A DNA stretch of 64,000 nucleotides, taken from NCBI RefSeq assembly GCF_003203515.1, contig NZ_BGNG01000003.1:124001-188000 (forward strand), in the 5' to 3' direction. Both the position numbers and the translations under genes were made by a program. The DNA comes from Glaciecola sp. KUL10 (GTDB lineage Bacteria; Pseudomonadota; Gammaproteobacteria; Enterobacterales; Alteromonadaceae). Below the pieces are notes generated by a model. It did not search any database. It saw only the letters and a program-made list of their open reading frames with translations, and was not told where the DNA came from. Shown piece after piece: positions 35,543 through 45,218 of this stretch; position 1 is the first letter of the stretch; the number at the start of each line of letters is the position of its first letter.

Positions 35543-36189
35543 ACCAAGGTTTTATCTAAAATAGACTGTTTTATAGCACGCGTTTCTTCGCTTTCAACAT
35601 AATAAGGTTGAAGGCTGAAGTAGATAGTCATTAAGGTCCTGTAAACGATATTGGGATCAACCAATGAGTCACCCTGCATTTGATAATAATTTAAGTTTTG
35701 AAACAGCGTTAAACTGATAATATCTAACAACAGATCAATATCAGCGTCATCCCCCTTTAGTGTGCCTCTGCTTTTTTGAGCCAATAAAGCTTCTCTTAAA
35801 TACTGCCGCTGGCTATTTGAAAGCCTTTGCATCTTCTTGGTGATTGCAGGGTATTGTTGTGACAATTCAGCGATATTTTGAAACAAAAATCGAAACAAAT
35901 GCATTGTTTCTAAGGCATGAAATAGATACTCATAAAATGCTTTGTTGTTATCTGTCGACTGGGGAATTGCGTTCATCTTGGCAATGTAACTTTCTACCAA
36001 GGCATTGATGATTTGGTCTTTGCCTTTAAAGTGGTAATACAGATTACCAGGGCTAATATCTAACTCATTTGCAATATCAACGCTTGTTATATTGCGTTCA
36101 CCTTGTGTATTGAATAAGTCCAAACTGATCAACAATATCTTATCTGCAGTTTTCACTATAAAACGGCTCCTTGGCCTTTTATAACTCAT
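35539..36189 (-). CDS. TetR-family transcriptional regulator
   Basis: 216 aa. The N-terminal HTH (ITSVDIANELDISPGNLYYHFKGKDQI, about residues 38-64) is typical TetR; the C-terminal ligand domain is helical. The ATG at 36189 has no good ribosome site. A GTG at 36156 has AGGAG nine bases upstream and would give the standard TetR N-terminus, so it may be the real start. It is divergent from the phasin genes, with a nested inverted repeat between (36241-36310) that could be its operator. A role in controlling PHA/lipid genes is inferred from position. Confidence 0.88.
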   Translation of the reverse strand: MSYKRPRSRFIVKTADKILLISLDLFNTQGERNITSVDIANELDISPGNLYYHFKGKDQIINALVESYIAKMNAIPQSTDNNKAFYEYLFHALETMHLFRFLFQNIAELSQQYPAITKKMQRLSNSQRQYLREALLAQKSRGTLKGDDADIDLLLDIISLTLFQNLNYYQMQGDSLVDPNIVYRTLMTIYFSLQPYYVESEETRAIKQSILDKTLV

Positions 36190-36240
36190 TGTGTGATAAG
36201 TCGTTAAGGCTAATATTCAGCATTTGATACTAGCTTATGC

Positions 36241-36310
36241 GTTGTGCAATTACCATACTTTAAGCACGCCTAGTATTAGCTAGGACCTGTTGAAACTGTC
36301 ATTGCACAAC
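36241..36310. promoter_or_regulatory. Nested inverted repeats between tetR and phasin genes
   Basis: gttgtgcaat (36241-36250) is exactly inverted as attgcacaac (36301-36310). Almost concentric inside is cctag/ctagg (36269-36273, 36280-36284). It lies between the divergent TetR and phasin genes. It could be a regulator-binding site or a cruciform. Confidence 0.55.
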
Positions 36311-36458
36311 TATTCATATCAGTATGCTTAAAAAAACGCACAAAGTATAAATTTTATTCGTTTTTAGTATGCGCTTTCTAAATCTAATCGATATATTGTC
36401 ACCATCAAACGAACATATCGTTTTCATTTTATAGATATTTAAATATTTGGAGAGACAC

Positions 36459-36806
36459 ATGACTAATCTAGAAAGAGTAAGCAGCACAATCGGCGGCGCA
36501 GAAGAAATGGCACGTAAAATCTGGTTAGCAGGTCTTGGCGCATACGGTAAGAGCTTTGAAGAATTTCAAAGCCAATATGAAAAGCTTAGCGGTGAGTCAG
36601 CTAAAATGTTTGAAGAGCTAGTCACAAAAGGTGAAAAGCTTGAATCAGATACTAAAGATAAATTTAAAGAAAAAACAGCCGTTGAGCAGCGCGTTGAAGA
36701 AGTACGCAAAAAGCTTGGTCTCGACGCTTCTGACACAGACGCAAAAATCGACGAGTTATCTAAAAAAGTTGACGCCTTAACTGAAGCGGTTAGCAAATTA
36801 GTTTAA
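36459..36806 (+). CDS. Phasin family protein (115 aa)
   Basis: PHA-granule-associated protein. From the ATG at 36459 (GGAGAG upstream; an in-frame TTG at 36447 is less likely). The N-terminal EEMARKIWLAGLGAYGKSFEEF motif is the PhaF/PhaI-type phasin hydrophobic helix. A charged helix and a C-terminal leucine-heptad segment (IDELSKKVDALTEAVSKLV) follow. Coats PHA or other lipid granules. Followed 26 bases later by a second phasin. Confidence 0.9.
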   Translation: MTNLERVSSTIGGAEEMARKIWLAGLGAYGKSFEEFQSQYEKLSGESAKMFEELVTKGEKLESDTKDKFKEKTAVEQRVEEVRKKLGLDASDTDAKIDELSKKVDALTEAVSKLV

Positions 36807-36832
36807 ATTCACAAAGAATTGGAGGCATACAT

Positions 36833-37366
36833 ATGTCAGCAAAAGATACGTTTGAAAGCTTGGCGCGCAACACATGGTTAGCAGGTTTAGGCTCTATTGA
36901 AAGCAGTAAAGAAGCGCTCGCTAAATCAATTGACGCGGCTCAAGAGAAGTCTAATAGTCTATACAACGAACTGGTGTCACGCGGCGAAGAAGTTCAAGGT
37001 AAGCTAAACGAAACGAGAGATGAATTAGAAGCTAAAGGCAAAGCATTTCTTGGCTTAGGCAATGAAGAGAAATCAAGAGAAGCAAAGATTGCTGCCTTGA
37101 ATGCACGCGTAGAAGAGTTAACTGCTGTGGTGACAAAGCTTGTCGAAAAGAAGAAAGCCGAAGAGGTAGCAGCGAAAGCTGCCGCAACACGCGCTAAAAC
37201 GGCAGCGACTAAAGCAGCAACAGCAAAGGCAGCTGAAAAGAAAGTGCCTGCGACAAGCGCTGCGAAAAAAGCACCTGCGAAAGTCGCGACAAAAGCAGCT
37301 CCGAAGAAAGCGGCAGCTAGCCAAGCGACAAGTAAAACAGCTTCAAAAACTGAAGATAAGAAATAG
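36833..37366 (+). CDS. PhaF-like phasin with histone H1-like tail
   Basis: 177 aa. A phasin N-terminus (ARNTWLAGLGSIESSKEALAK) and helix run to about residue 110. From about residue 115 an Ala/Lys-rich tail with repeated AAK/KAA units resembles histone H1 and the DNA-binding tail of Pseudomonas PhaF, which tethers granules to the nucleoid. GGAGG precedes the ATG. Shares a terminator with the convergent fadD gene. Confidence 0.88.
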   Translation: MSAKDTFESLARNTWLAGLGSIESSKEALAKSIDAAQEKSNSLYNELVSRGEEVQGKLNETRDELEAKGKAFLGLGNEEKSREAKIAALNARVEELTAVVTKLVEKKKAEEVAAKAAATRAKTAATKAATAKAAEKKVPATSAAKKAPAKVATKAAPKKAAASQATSKTASKTEDKK

Positions 37367-37392
37367 TCGTAGTGTTACTTATTTCTATCACG

Positions 37393-37428
37393 AAAACGGG
37401 TAGCTAATTAGCTACCCGTTTTTTTTGT
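37393..37428. terminator. Bidirectional terminator between phasins and fadD
   Basis: The perfect hairpin acgggtagct-aatt-agctacccgt is flanked by TTTTTTTT on plus and by TTTT on minus. It serves the phasin operon and the convergent fadD. Confidence 0.92.
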
Positions 37429-37454
37429 CGCACTGATTTTTTATTTCTTTACGT

Positions 37455-39113
37455 TTATGACTTGTCACGCAATTCGCGTCTTAAGATTTTCCCCACGTTA
37501 CTCTTGGGCAATTCTTCCATAAACTCGACAACTTTTGGGATCTTGTACCCCGTTAGATGCTTGCGGCAGTGTTCAATCACATCTTTGTCAGTCAAAGCGT
37601 CGTTTTTGCGCACCACAACAAGTTTAACAATCTCACCCGATGACTTGCTGGGCACACCGATCGCCGCAGCCTCGATGACGTCTTCGTGGATCACAGCCAC
37701 TTCTTCGATTTCATTGGGGAACACATTAAAGCCAGAGACTAATATCATGTCTTTTTTGCGATCCACGATGTAAAAGTAGCCGTCTTCATCGCAAGTAGCG
37801 ATATCGCCCGTGGCTAGCCATCCGTCGACGATCATTTCTGCAGTTGCCTCAGGTCGATTTAAATAACCTTTCATGACTTGGGGACCTTTTACTAGCATTT
37901 CGCCAGCTTCGCCTGCTGCCACTTCATTACCGTCATCATCCACCAATTTAATATCGGTTGAGGGAACGGGCATACCAATTGAGCCTTTATATTTTTCTAA
38001 CTGCGGCGGGTTAACCGTCACAGTGGGGCAACATTCAGTTAATCCATAGCCTTCTAGTAATACCAAGCCAGTGGTCTTTTCCCACTGTTCAGCGACGGGT
38101 CTTTGCACCGCTGCACCGCCACCCAACGCAAATTTAAGTTTACTAAAATCCAAGTCGGCAAAGCCCGGGGTATTTAATAAACCATTAAATAGTGTATTCA
38201 CGCCTGTAATTACGGTAAATGGATATTTTGCTAGCTCTTTAACAAAGCCTGGCATATCACGCGGGTTGGTGATTAATAGATTTGGGCAACCGTATTTGAC
38301 ATAGGTTAGACAATTACCCTGCAAGGCAAATATGTGATAAAGCGGGAGTGCAGTGACCACTAACTCTTTGCCAGGCTCGATCACGTCTTCAAGGATGCTC
38401 GAGTTTTGTTCTAAATTTGCGAGGATATTACGATGGGTCAGCATCGCACCTTTTGACACACCTGTTGTGCCACCCGTGTACTGTAAGAATGCTAAGTCAC
38501 TCGAATTCACTTCAGGTCTTTGATAAGTGCAAGATGCGCCATGATTTATTGCATCCAAAAAGCGTTCAGCATTAGGCAAATCGAAAGGCGGCACTAACTT
38601 TTTAACATGTTTCACCACAAAATTTGTGACTAGCTTTTTAACTGGTGACAACATGTCCCCTGCGCTTGTCAAAAGCACTTTTTCGACATTGGTATGCTTA
38701 ATAACCTCACTCAAGGTACACGCGAAGTTTTCAATAATCACTATCGCTTTGGTATTTGAATCAACCAATTGATGCTGTAGTTCTCTGGGAGTATAAAGTG
38801 GATTGACATTAACCACCGTCATGCCAGCACGCAAGATACCGAATAATGCAACTGGGTACTGAATGAGATTTGGCATCATAATGGCGATAGCATCACCCTT
38901 TTTGAAACCTGAATTTTGCAGGTATGCTGCAAAGTTTTTAGATAAGGTATCAAGTTCCGCAAAAGTAATACTTTTACCCATGTTGATATAGCTTATATTT
39001 TGTGAATATTGACCGATAGCTTGTTCAAAGACATCAACTAGGGAGGAATGCTTATCAGCATCTATTTCTGCTGGAACTGAGGGGTGATAATTCTTAAGCC
39101 ATGTTTTTTCCAT
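37455..39113 (-). CDS. fadD: Long-chain fatty-acid-CoA ligase
   Basis: 552 aa. AMP-binding motif [11 protein letters not shown] at about 212-222, [16 protein letters not shown] near 355, and the hinge/A8 motif [27 protein letters not shown] in the C-terminal part. The final lysine motif is [15 protein letters not shown]. It activates fatty acids for beta-oxidation or lipid synthesis. Overall length and motifs match FadD. Flanked by phasins on both sides. Confidence 0.94.
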   Translation of the reverse strand: MEKTWLKNYHPSVPAEIDADKHSSLVDVFEQAIGQYSQNISYINMGKSITFAELDTLSKNFAAYLQNSGFKKGDAIAIMMPNLIQYPVALFGILRAGMTVVNVNPLYTPRELQHQLVDSNTKAIVIIENFACTLSEVIKHTNVEKVLLTSAGDMLSPVKKLVTNFVVKHVKKLVPPFDLPNAERFLDAINHGASCTYQRPEVNSSDLAFLQYTGGTTGVSKGAMLTHRNILANLEQNSSILEDVIEPGKELVVTALPLYHIFALQGNCLTYVKYGCPNLLITNPRDMPGFVKELAKYPFTVITGVNTLFNGLLNTPGFADLDFSKLKFALGGGAAVQRPVAEQWEKTTGLVLLEGYGLTECCPTVTVNPPQLEKYKGSIGMPVPSTDIKLVDDDGNEVAAGEAGEMLVKGPQVMKGYLNRPEATAEMIVDGWLATGDIATCDEDGYFYIVDRKKDMILVSGFNVFPNEIEEVAVIHEDVIEAAAIGVPSKSSGEIVKLVVVRKNDALTDKDVIEHCRKHLTGYKIPKVVEFMEELPKSNVGKILRRELRDKS

Positions 39114-39280
39114 TGTGCCTCCAAGCTGCCGCTAAATTATAGTAGTTATTTTTAATATATAGTTTACCTAAAAAGCCTGCAAAGATATATCAACAATTCA
39201 TTAACATACCAACTTGTTTTGCTCGATTTCAAACCCTGAACAGCCGAGAGAAAACCCCTTAAAACTCATATAGATAAAAA

Positions 39281-39304
39281 CAAAAAACCGCTTGTAAAGG
39301 CGGC
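39281..39304 (-). terminator. Probable terminator of phasin 39337-39729
   Basis: On the minus strand an imperfect hairpin (gccgcct/aagcggt with one mismatch) is followed by TTTTTTG and further T. It starts 33 bases after the phasin stop. Confidence 0.6.
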
Positions 39305-39336
39305 TTTTCAATGTGCTTAAAAGCGGTAACTACAGA

Positions 39337-39729
39337 TTAAGCTTTTTTCTCTTCTTGCTTAGCACTTAAAAGCGCGACAGCGGCAGTTAATGCGTCGATT
39401 TTTGCGCTTAACTCTTCGATTTTCTGGTCGCTATCAGAAGCGTTTAAACCAAGCTTTGAACGCACAGTTTCGATGCGAGATTCAAGTTCGGTTTTAGCAG
39501 CTACTTCGTTTTTCACTGACTCAACTTTTTCTTTGCCTTCAGCTTCTAGCTTTTCGCCTTTAGACACTAGCTCATCAAACAACTTGTTTGATTCTGCAGA
39601 TAGTGAATCAAAACGACCTGCTAACTCTTCGTAACCTTTACCGTAAGCACCAAGGCCTGCTAACCATACTTTACGTGCCATTTCTTCTGCTGAAGAAGCT
39701 GTTTCTTTGATTTTATCGATATTACTCAT
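39337..39729 (-). CDS. Phasin family protein (130 aa)
   Basis: Third phasin. From the ATG at 39729 with GGAG eight bases upstream; an in-frame GTG at 39738 overlaps the ribosome site. EEMARKVWLAGLGAYGKGYEEL is near-identical to the phasin at 36459, as is the C-terminal KIDALTAAVALLSAKQEEKK layout. It probably arose by duplication of the same gene. Confidence 0.9.
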   Translation of the reverse strand: MSNIDKIKETASSAEEMARKVWLAGLGAYGKGYEELAGRFDSLSAESNKLFDELVSKGEKLEAEGKEKVESVKNEVAAKTELESRIETVRSKLGLNASDSDQKIEELSAKIDALTAAVALLSAKQEEKKA

Positions 39730-39832
39730 AATATTCACTCCAAGGTGTGTTTAATTTCATCGCTTTTGCTGATGTTATGAATATTAGAGATATAAATTAG
39801 AAATCGCATACTAATTAATCAAGTATTATTGT

Positions 39833-41488
39833 TTATTTTAAATATTTTTGCTTAATCAAGTCCGCAGCCCGCTCGGCAATCATAATAGTAGGCGCGTTTG
39901 TATTGCCTCCCACCAATGAGGGCATCACAGAAGCGTCTATGACGCGCAAGTTCTCAATCCCTTTCACGTTTAGGTTTGAATCAACCACTGTCATCGGGTC
40001 ATCAGCCTTGCCCATCTTACATGTGCCAATTGGGTGATAAATGGTTTCAGCACGCTTTCTGACAAACCCAAGTATTTCTTCATCAGTCTGCACATCAGGA
40101 CCGGGACCGATTTCACGTGAATGATATTGCTCAAATACTTTGGTGCTTAAAATTTTTCTCGCCATCTTCACCCCTTCAATCATCACCTTTTGATCATCTT
40201 CGTGAGCCAAATAGTTGGGGTCGATAACAGCAGGATCACTAGCGTTGGATGAGTTCAGCCTAATCTCGCCTGTACTTTTGGGATATAAACAGCAAACGTG
40301 AACACCATAACCATAACCAAAGGCTGTTTTGCGGCCATGATCAAGTAATATGGCAGGCAAAAAGTGATACTGAATATCGGCAAGTTTGTCGGCATACTTT
40401 GTTTTCACAAAGCCACCGGCCTCGGCTATATTTGAAGAGAAAATCCCGTTGCGATTAAACAAGTATTTAAAGGTGGCCTTTATATATTTGGGCAAGGCAG
40501 TTAAGGCAACTGCGTAGCCCTGCCATGCTTTGCAGCGGTGCTGTATAATTGCGTCTAGGTGGTCTTGTAAATTCTTTCCAACACCTGGCAAATCTTGAAT
40601 GCACTCGATACCATGTTTATCAAGCTCTGGCTTCGGACCAATACCTGACAGCATCAGCACTTGCGGACTGTTGACCGCACCACTTGATAAGATTACTTCT
40701 TTGGTAGCTGAAATACTGAAAACCGCATTGTCTTTTTTAAAGCGAACCCCGGTCGCGACTTTGTTCGTTATTTCTATTTTCTCTACCAGCGCTTCGGTAA
40801 TCACCGTTAAGTTTGGTCTGGCTAAGGCTTGGCTCAAATACCCCTTGGCCGAAGAGCAGCGCTGCCCATCTTTTTGAGTCACTTGATAAAAACCCAAGCC
40901 CTCGTGTTGGTCACTGTTAAAGTCAGTAACTGTTTTTTCGCCTATTTCAGATGCAGCGCTGACAAATGCTTCAGACAATACGTCTTTATGTCGTAAGTCA
41001 CTCACGGACAAGGGACCGCCCACGCCATGATAGTCATCTTCACCACGTTCTTGGTGTTCAGATTTTTTAAAATAAGGTAAAACCGAGTCCCATCCCCAAC
41101 CGTCTGCGCCTTGCGCCTGCCAGTTGTCGTAGTCTTCTTTAACGCCACGGATATAACACATCGCATTGATAGAACTCGAACCACCCAGTGTTTTACCTCT
41201 TGGCCAATGCAATTCACGATTGTCTAGTCCAGCCTGAGGCGCGGTAGAGTATTGCCAACCGATACCTTTTATTCTGGCTAGCAGTGATAAGCCAAAGGGA
41301 ATGTGAATAAGTGGGTTTTTGTCTTTTTTACCTGCTTCAATTAAACAGACTGACACATCAGCGTTTTCGGTCAATCGCGCAGCCAAGGTCGCACCGGCTG
41401 AGCCTGCGCCGATAATAATAAAATCAAATTGGTTTTTGGGTAAGGTGTACATATACTGTCTGCTTGCGTGTGGATCGATACAACTCAT
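39833..41488 (-). CDS. GMC-family FAD oxidoreductase (choline/alcohol dehydrogenase type)
   Basis: 551 aa. The N-terminal FAD motif is DFIIIGAGSAGATLAARL, then the GMC signature 1 (WPRGKTLGGSSSINAMCYIRG) and signature 2 (SSGAVNSPQVLMLSGIGP). The C-terminal HPIGTCKMG and GGNTNAPTIMIAERAA complete the family pattern. Oxidises an alcohol, perhaps a long-chain one as for AlkJ, given the lipid genes around it. An internal ATG at 41452 is an alternative start. No betaine genes nearby argue for choline. Confidence 0.9.
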   Translation of the reverse strand: MSCIDPHASRQYMYTLPKNQFDFIIIGAGSAGATLAARLTENADVSVCLIEAGKKDKNPLIHIPFGLSLLARIKGIGWQYSTAPQAGLDNRELHWPRGKTLGGSSSINAMCYIRGVKEDYDNWQAQGADGWGWDSVLPYFKKSEHQERGEDDYHGVGGPLSVSDLRHKDVLSEAFVSAASEIGEKTVTDFNSDQHEGLGFYQVTQKDGQRCSSAKGYLSQALARPNLTVITEALVEKIEITNKVATGVRFKKDNAVFSISATKEVILSSGAVNSPQVLMLSGIGPKPELDKHGIECIQDLPGVGKNLQDHLDAIIQHRCKAWQGYAVALTALPKYIKATFKYLFNRNGIFSSNIAEAGGFVKTKYADKLADIQYHFLPAILLDHGRKTAFGYGYGVHVCCLYPKSTGEIRLNSSNASDPAVIDPNYLAHEDDQKVMIEGVKMARKILSTKVFEQYHSREIGPGPDVQTDEEILGFVRKRAETIYHPIGTCKMGKADDPMTVVDSNLNVKGIENLRVIDASVMPSLVGGNTNAPTIMIAERAADLIKQKYLK

Positions 41489-41596
41489 CTGATGTCATAC
41501 CAGTGAGTGTATCAAAAAAGATTAATTAATGTTACTTGTATGTTAAAAATAGAAGTAGGCACAAGCTTTACACAATAGAACTAGGACGCATGAGCG

Positions 41597-42310
41597 ATGA
41601 AAGCCGATTGGAAATTTCGTCTACGAGTTTTTACCGCTAAATACATGATTAAGTTTGGTAAGCTAACTCACTCTGACTATACCGTTGAAGAACTACAAGA
41701 AATAATCGACGACCATCTGCCGGTCAGCTTCGCGGTTGATGTGCCCATTAGTCAGGGCGAATTGACTTTGCTTGAAGGCAAGATTGCGATCCCTAAGGAC
41801 GCAAACGCAATGAACATAGAGCTGCTAGGCAGTATCGTCATTGGACCAATCGGTAAACCCATTTATCGTGCACATCTGTTGTTCAAACTCGCTTTGTTTC
41901 CAATGTATGTTGAAGCCAGCAAAACAGTGAAACTAAAAAAGATGCTAATTGAAGATGTGCAACTGGTAAACGATAAATACTCCATTCTAGAAACCAGCAA
42001 AGATCTACTTAGCTTACTACTGCCAAAAACAATCCAAAACCTGTTTACTGGCACAGTAAAATCCGCAGTGGGTATGCTCACTGGCGGTGTGTCAGATATT
42101 GCAGGTGATTACATGCAACTATACTTAACCGGCAGTAAGCAGAAAATATTGGACTATCATCGCCCACAAATAGAAGCGTTAGTGCAAGCGTTTGCGCAAA
42201 GCGAAGAACTGCAGTACCAAATGGGTCTAGAAGATTTTGAAGAGCACTTATTTAATCGATATGGCAAAGAAGTGCTTGTTGAAGATGGTTTTCTTCGCTT
42301 TAAGTTCTAA
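41597..42310 (+). CDS. Conserved hypothetical protein, possibly lipid-binding
   Basis: 237 aa with no signal peptide or membrane helix. The middle has alternating strands (SFAVDVPISQGELTLLEGKIAIP, GSIVIGPIGKPIYRAHLLFK) that resemble DUF1439-type lipid-binding folds, followed by a helical C-terminal half. The similarity is a guess. It lies among lipid genes. Confidence 0.6.
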   Translation: MKADWKFRLRVFTAKYMIKFGKLTHSDYTVEELQEIIDDHLPVSFAVDVPISQGELTLLEGKIAIPKDANAMNIELLGSIVIGPIGKPIYRAHLLFKLALFPMYVEASKTVKLKKMLIEDVQLVNDKYSILETSKDLLSLLLPKTIQNLFTGTVKSAVGMLTGGVSDIAGDYMQLYLTGSKQKILDYHRPQIEALVQAFAQSEELQYQMGLEDFEEHLFNRYGKEVLVEDGFLRFKF

Positions 42311-42353
42311 TAAGTTCGTTGCTTACTAACGTCGATTCCGCCTATATTTCCGT

Positions 42354-43463
42354 CTATATTTTAGTGCTCTTCTGGTTCATAGGTTTTGCAGTATCAAACG
42401 GTGATTCTACCTCAGGAACAGCCGTTTCGCTCGATGCTTGCAAACTGGCCTTCCAACGCTGTTGTGACACATGATGTTTAATGAGCTCAATACATTCGTT
42501 CACCACTTTTAAGACTTCTTGATCCAACATTTGATCTTCACTGGAAAAGCGCCCTATTCCATGTTCAACAAAATCATCAATTTTTTCAGGTGTCATATCT
42601 TTAAGTAGATTGATAACTGATTGTGTCACGATATCGGTGATAGATTGCTCTAAGGTATTTTCAATTGTGCTGCCAAGCACGGGCACTAATTTAAGTGCAG
42701 AGACTTGAGAATTGCTGCGAACAGCTTTACCCACACTTTGTTGAACATGCTCTCTTACAGACACACCATGTTCTTGATGCTCAACAGATTCGCCAACATG
42801 CACCATGACAGACGATAACCACTGCGTCAGGATAGGCAGGCGTGAAGCAATGACTTGCTTGCTAATATCATCTATTAAAGGTGAACCTGCTGCGATGTCT
42901 TTTTGCGCGTCACTCAACACTTTAACCACTATTCGGTCGCTTAGTTCTTCAACCAGCACATCGTAGTAAAAAGCGATAAAGCGATACACTGCTGTGTCGC
43001 GCAGGTCGATTATCTCGTACTTTTGTAATCGATATAAAATCGAGAATATTCGCAAGAACCTAAAGATTCTTGCACCACCTAAAGGAATACAGCCAACAAG
43101 GTCATACCAATGGATAAAGGGGAAAAAGTACCACCTGACGTAGGTTTTTCGCACCACCGCGGCTACCCAGCGAACGCAAAACTCAAATAAAAAAACAGAG
43201 ATAAACGCTAAATCATAGAGCACAAAATTATCGTGAACGGGCGCATAAGCTAGGACAATACCGCTTGAAATCGCGTTTAAAATAGATTGAAACGCCGACG
43301 TGGCATAAAGACTATCAAACAGCAGCCAAACTAAATTGACCACCAATAAGCCAAGCATGAACAAATCAAGCGCAAGCCACGGCGCTTCATGGCTGGATTT
43401 AAGTTTTGAGTAGCTAAAATTTAGCACTAGCGGACTGACTCGTTTAGGAAAATGCTTATCCAT
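42354..43463 (-). CDS. Membrane protein with voltage-sensor-like segment
   Basis: 369 aa. Four predicted membrane segments in the first 150 residues. Segment 2 (81-104) carries Glu94 and Arg98; segment 3 (112-128) carries Asp121. Segment 4 (ARIFRFLRIFSILYRLQK, 131-148) has Arg132, Arg135 and Arg138 every third residue, plus Arg145. This is the pattern of S1-S4 voltage sensors of ion-transport proteins. No pore loop or S5-S6 pair follows; instead there is a soluble helical region of about 220 aa. It starts right after the patatin gene in the same direction (32-base gap), so an operon is possible. Confidence 0.7.
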   Translation of the reverse strand: MDKHFPKRVSPLVLNFSYSKLKSSHEAPWLALDLFMLGLLVVNLVWLLFDSLYATSAFQSILNAISSGIVLAYAPVHDNFVLYDLAFISVFLFEFCVRWVAAVVRKTYVRWYFFPFIHWYDLVGCIPLGGARIFRFLRIFSILYRLQKYEIIDLRDTAVYRFIAFYYDVLVEELSDRIVVKVLSDAQKDIAAGSPLIDDISKQVIASRLPILTQWLSSVMVHVGESVEHQEHGVSVREHVQQSVGKAVRSNSQVSALKLVPVLGSTIENTLEQSITDIVTQSVINLLKDMTPEKIDDFVEHGIGRFSSEDQMLDQEVLKVVNECIELIKHHVSQQRWKASLQASSETAVPEVESPFDTAKPMNQKSTKI

Positions 43464-43495
43464 TGTTGAATGACATAAGCTTCCAAGTCAAATCC

Positions 43496-44968
43496 TTAGT
43501 TGCTGACCAATCGCAAACCGTTGTTATTACCCAAAATATACGCCTCTCTTTGCTTAAGCGACTTCAAGTAATGCTGCAAGGTCTTGCTGATCAAAGTATT
43601 GCGCTTGATTTGATCAATTTGTGGCCATGTTGCCCGTTCGCCCTGCTTAAATAATTCAGTCAGGCTTTGCTTACTTGGGTTTGAGATAATTTGCATAAAG
43701 TTATCAACCGTAGCATCTGGAAGAATATTGATATCACCCATGTATTGCTGATCGATAACAGAGCGGACTTTATGGATACCCAGTTTAGTTGCACGGTGGC
43801 TAATGGTACTTTCTAGAATATCGAAGGCATAAATACTGTTTATTTTAGCTAAGTTAGCGATGTGCCGAATGCTTAATCCAAGAATACCTGTTGTATCGCG
43901 CTTATCTCTTGCTTGAAACAAGGTAGAAATAGGATTGGTTTGACTGACAATACTATGATTCACACCATATAAGCGCGCAAGGCGTTTGAACGGCAAATCA
44001 GCCATAATCGAACCATCTGCAAATCGGCGACTGGGAATATAGGGAATAATCTCACCGGCTTGATTTTTTGCCTTTAACTGAACTGCCGAAAACAAAATCG
44101 GGATAGCACACGAAGCTCTTACCGCTTGTGAAATAACTGCATGAGGAGAAGTTTTGGCGTTTAACAAACGAGAATGTTGATGCAAATCAGCAGGTGAAAC
44201 CGTCACGGTAATGTGTTTACCAGTGCGTTCATAAGCCTCTTCAAAGGTCATGATATCAAACAGTTCGATAAGGGCATTTTCTAGATTGGTGCTGTCCAAT
44301 AGTCCATTGTTGCTAAAGCCTTTCCAAATTCGCCACTCGCTAAATCGTTCGAATATCGCTTCAGGTGTTAGGAAGCCTTTTAACTCTTCGTTGGTTCGAG
44401 TACCCACTAGCGCAGCAATAATAGAACCTGCACTAGCGCCAGAGATCACGTCTGGTAATAAGTCGTGCTCTACCAGTGATTTAACCACGCCACCGTGGAA
44501 AAACCCGAGGCCCGCACCGCCACTGAGCATTAAACAAGATCGGCCGAAGGCATGTGTTGTTTCATCAAAAAACGAAAGCTTTTCATAAAAATCAACTTCG
44601 TTTTCATTGGCTTGGTAGATAAAGTCTAAGGACTCACACACCTCTTTGATGAAGTCTTCAATGAGGTGCTTAGTACCAATTTTCGTTTGTGATTTTATTG
44701 AAGACGCCGAGATATTTCCTAAGTTGCCGTGCAAACCTTCTTGCAATATATACATCAAGTCAGCAGCATCGCCCCTCGCCTTAGCTTCTTTTAAACGCTG
44801 AGCGCGCTTACGAATAGCGCGGTAGTCATAATCCTTACAAGCGTCTTTTGCCTTCCATTCTTCAGCGCCCGACAATTCGTCGTGAGCGATCGCAGCGTCC
44901 TTAAACTCTTCGTAAGATTCGGCAGTCTCCATGACATTCTCTAATTCGAGTAATTGTTTATTTGCCAT
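43496..44968 (-). CDS. Patatin-like phospholipase with N-terminal DUF3336-type region
   Basis: 490 aa. The N-terminal region (about 1-140) resembles the domain preceding patatin in triacylglycerol-lipase-like bacterial and fungal proteins. The patatin core follows: oxyanion loop SGGAGLGFFHGG (149-160), nucleophile elbow GASAGS (177-182, Ser179) and catalytic Asp in FADGSIMADLP. It hydrolyses acyl esters of phospholipids or storage lipid. Upstream partner of the voltage-sensor-like gene. Confidence 0.9.
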   Translation of the reverse strand: MANKQLLELENVMETAESYEEFKDAAIAHDELSGAEEWKAKDACKDYDYRAIRKRAQRLKEAKARGDAADLMYILQEGLHGNLGNISASSIKSQTKIGTKHLIEDFIKEVCESLDFIYQANENEVDFYEKLSFFDETTHAFGRSCLMLSGGAGLGFFHGGVVKSLVEHDLLPDVISGASAGSIIAALVGTRTNEELKGFLTPEAIFERFSEWRIWKGFSNNGLLDSTNLENALIELFDIMTFEEAYERTGKHITVTVSPADLHQHSRLLNAKTSPHAVISQAVRASCAIPILFSAVQLKAKNQAGEIIPYIPSRRFADGSIMADLPFKRLARLYGVNHSIVSQTNPISTLFQARDKRDTTGILGLSIRHIANLAKINSIYAFDILESTISHRATKLGIHKVRSVIDQQYMGDINILPDATVDNFMQIISNPSKQSLTELFKQGERATWPQIDQIKRNTLISKTLQHYLKSLKQREAYILGNNNGLRLVSN

Positions 44969-45218
44969 GTTGCATGTCTCTAGTTAACGTACTTCTTACT
45001 AATACTATTTTCGTCATACCACGCAGTTAATATTATTTTTTTAGAAAACGCTACCTAAAATGCATTCATGTTTTTTTATATTGACCAAAACAATTGCGAT
45101 GGTAGCCTAGGATGTAGCGTATTGTACTCATAGTGCAAACAGCGATAGTATTGCTGCTGACAAATCGAACAGTAAACAATAAACAACAAATAAATAATAA
45201 ACGGCGCTTCCTAATTTT

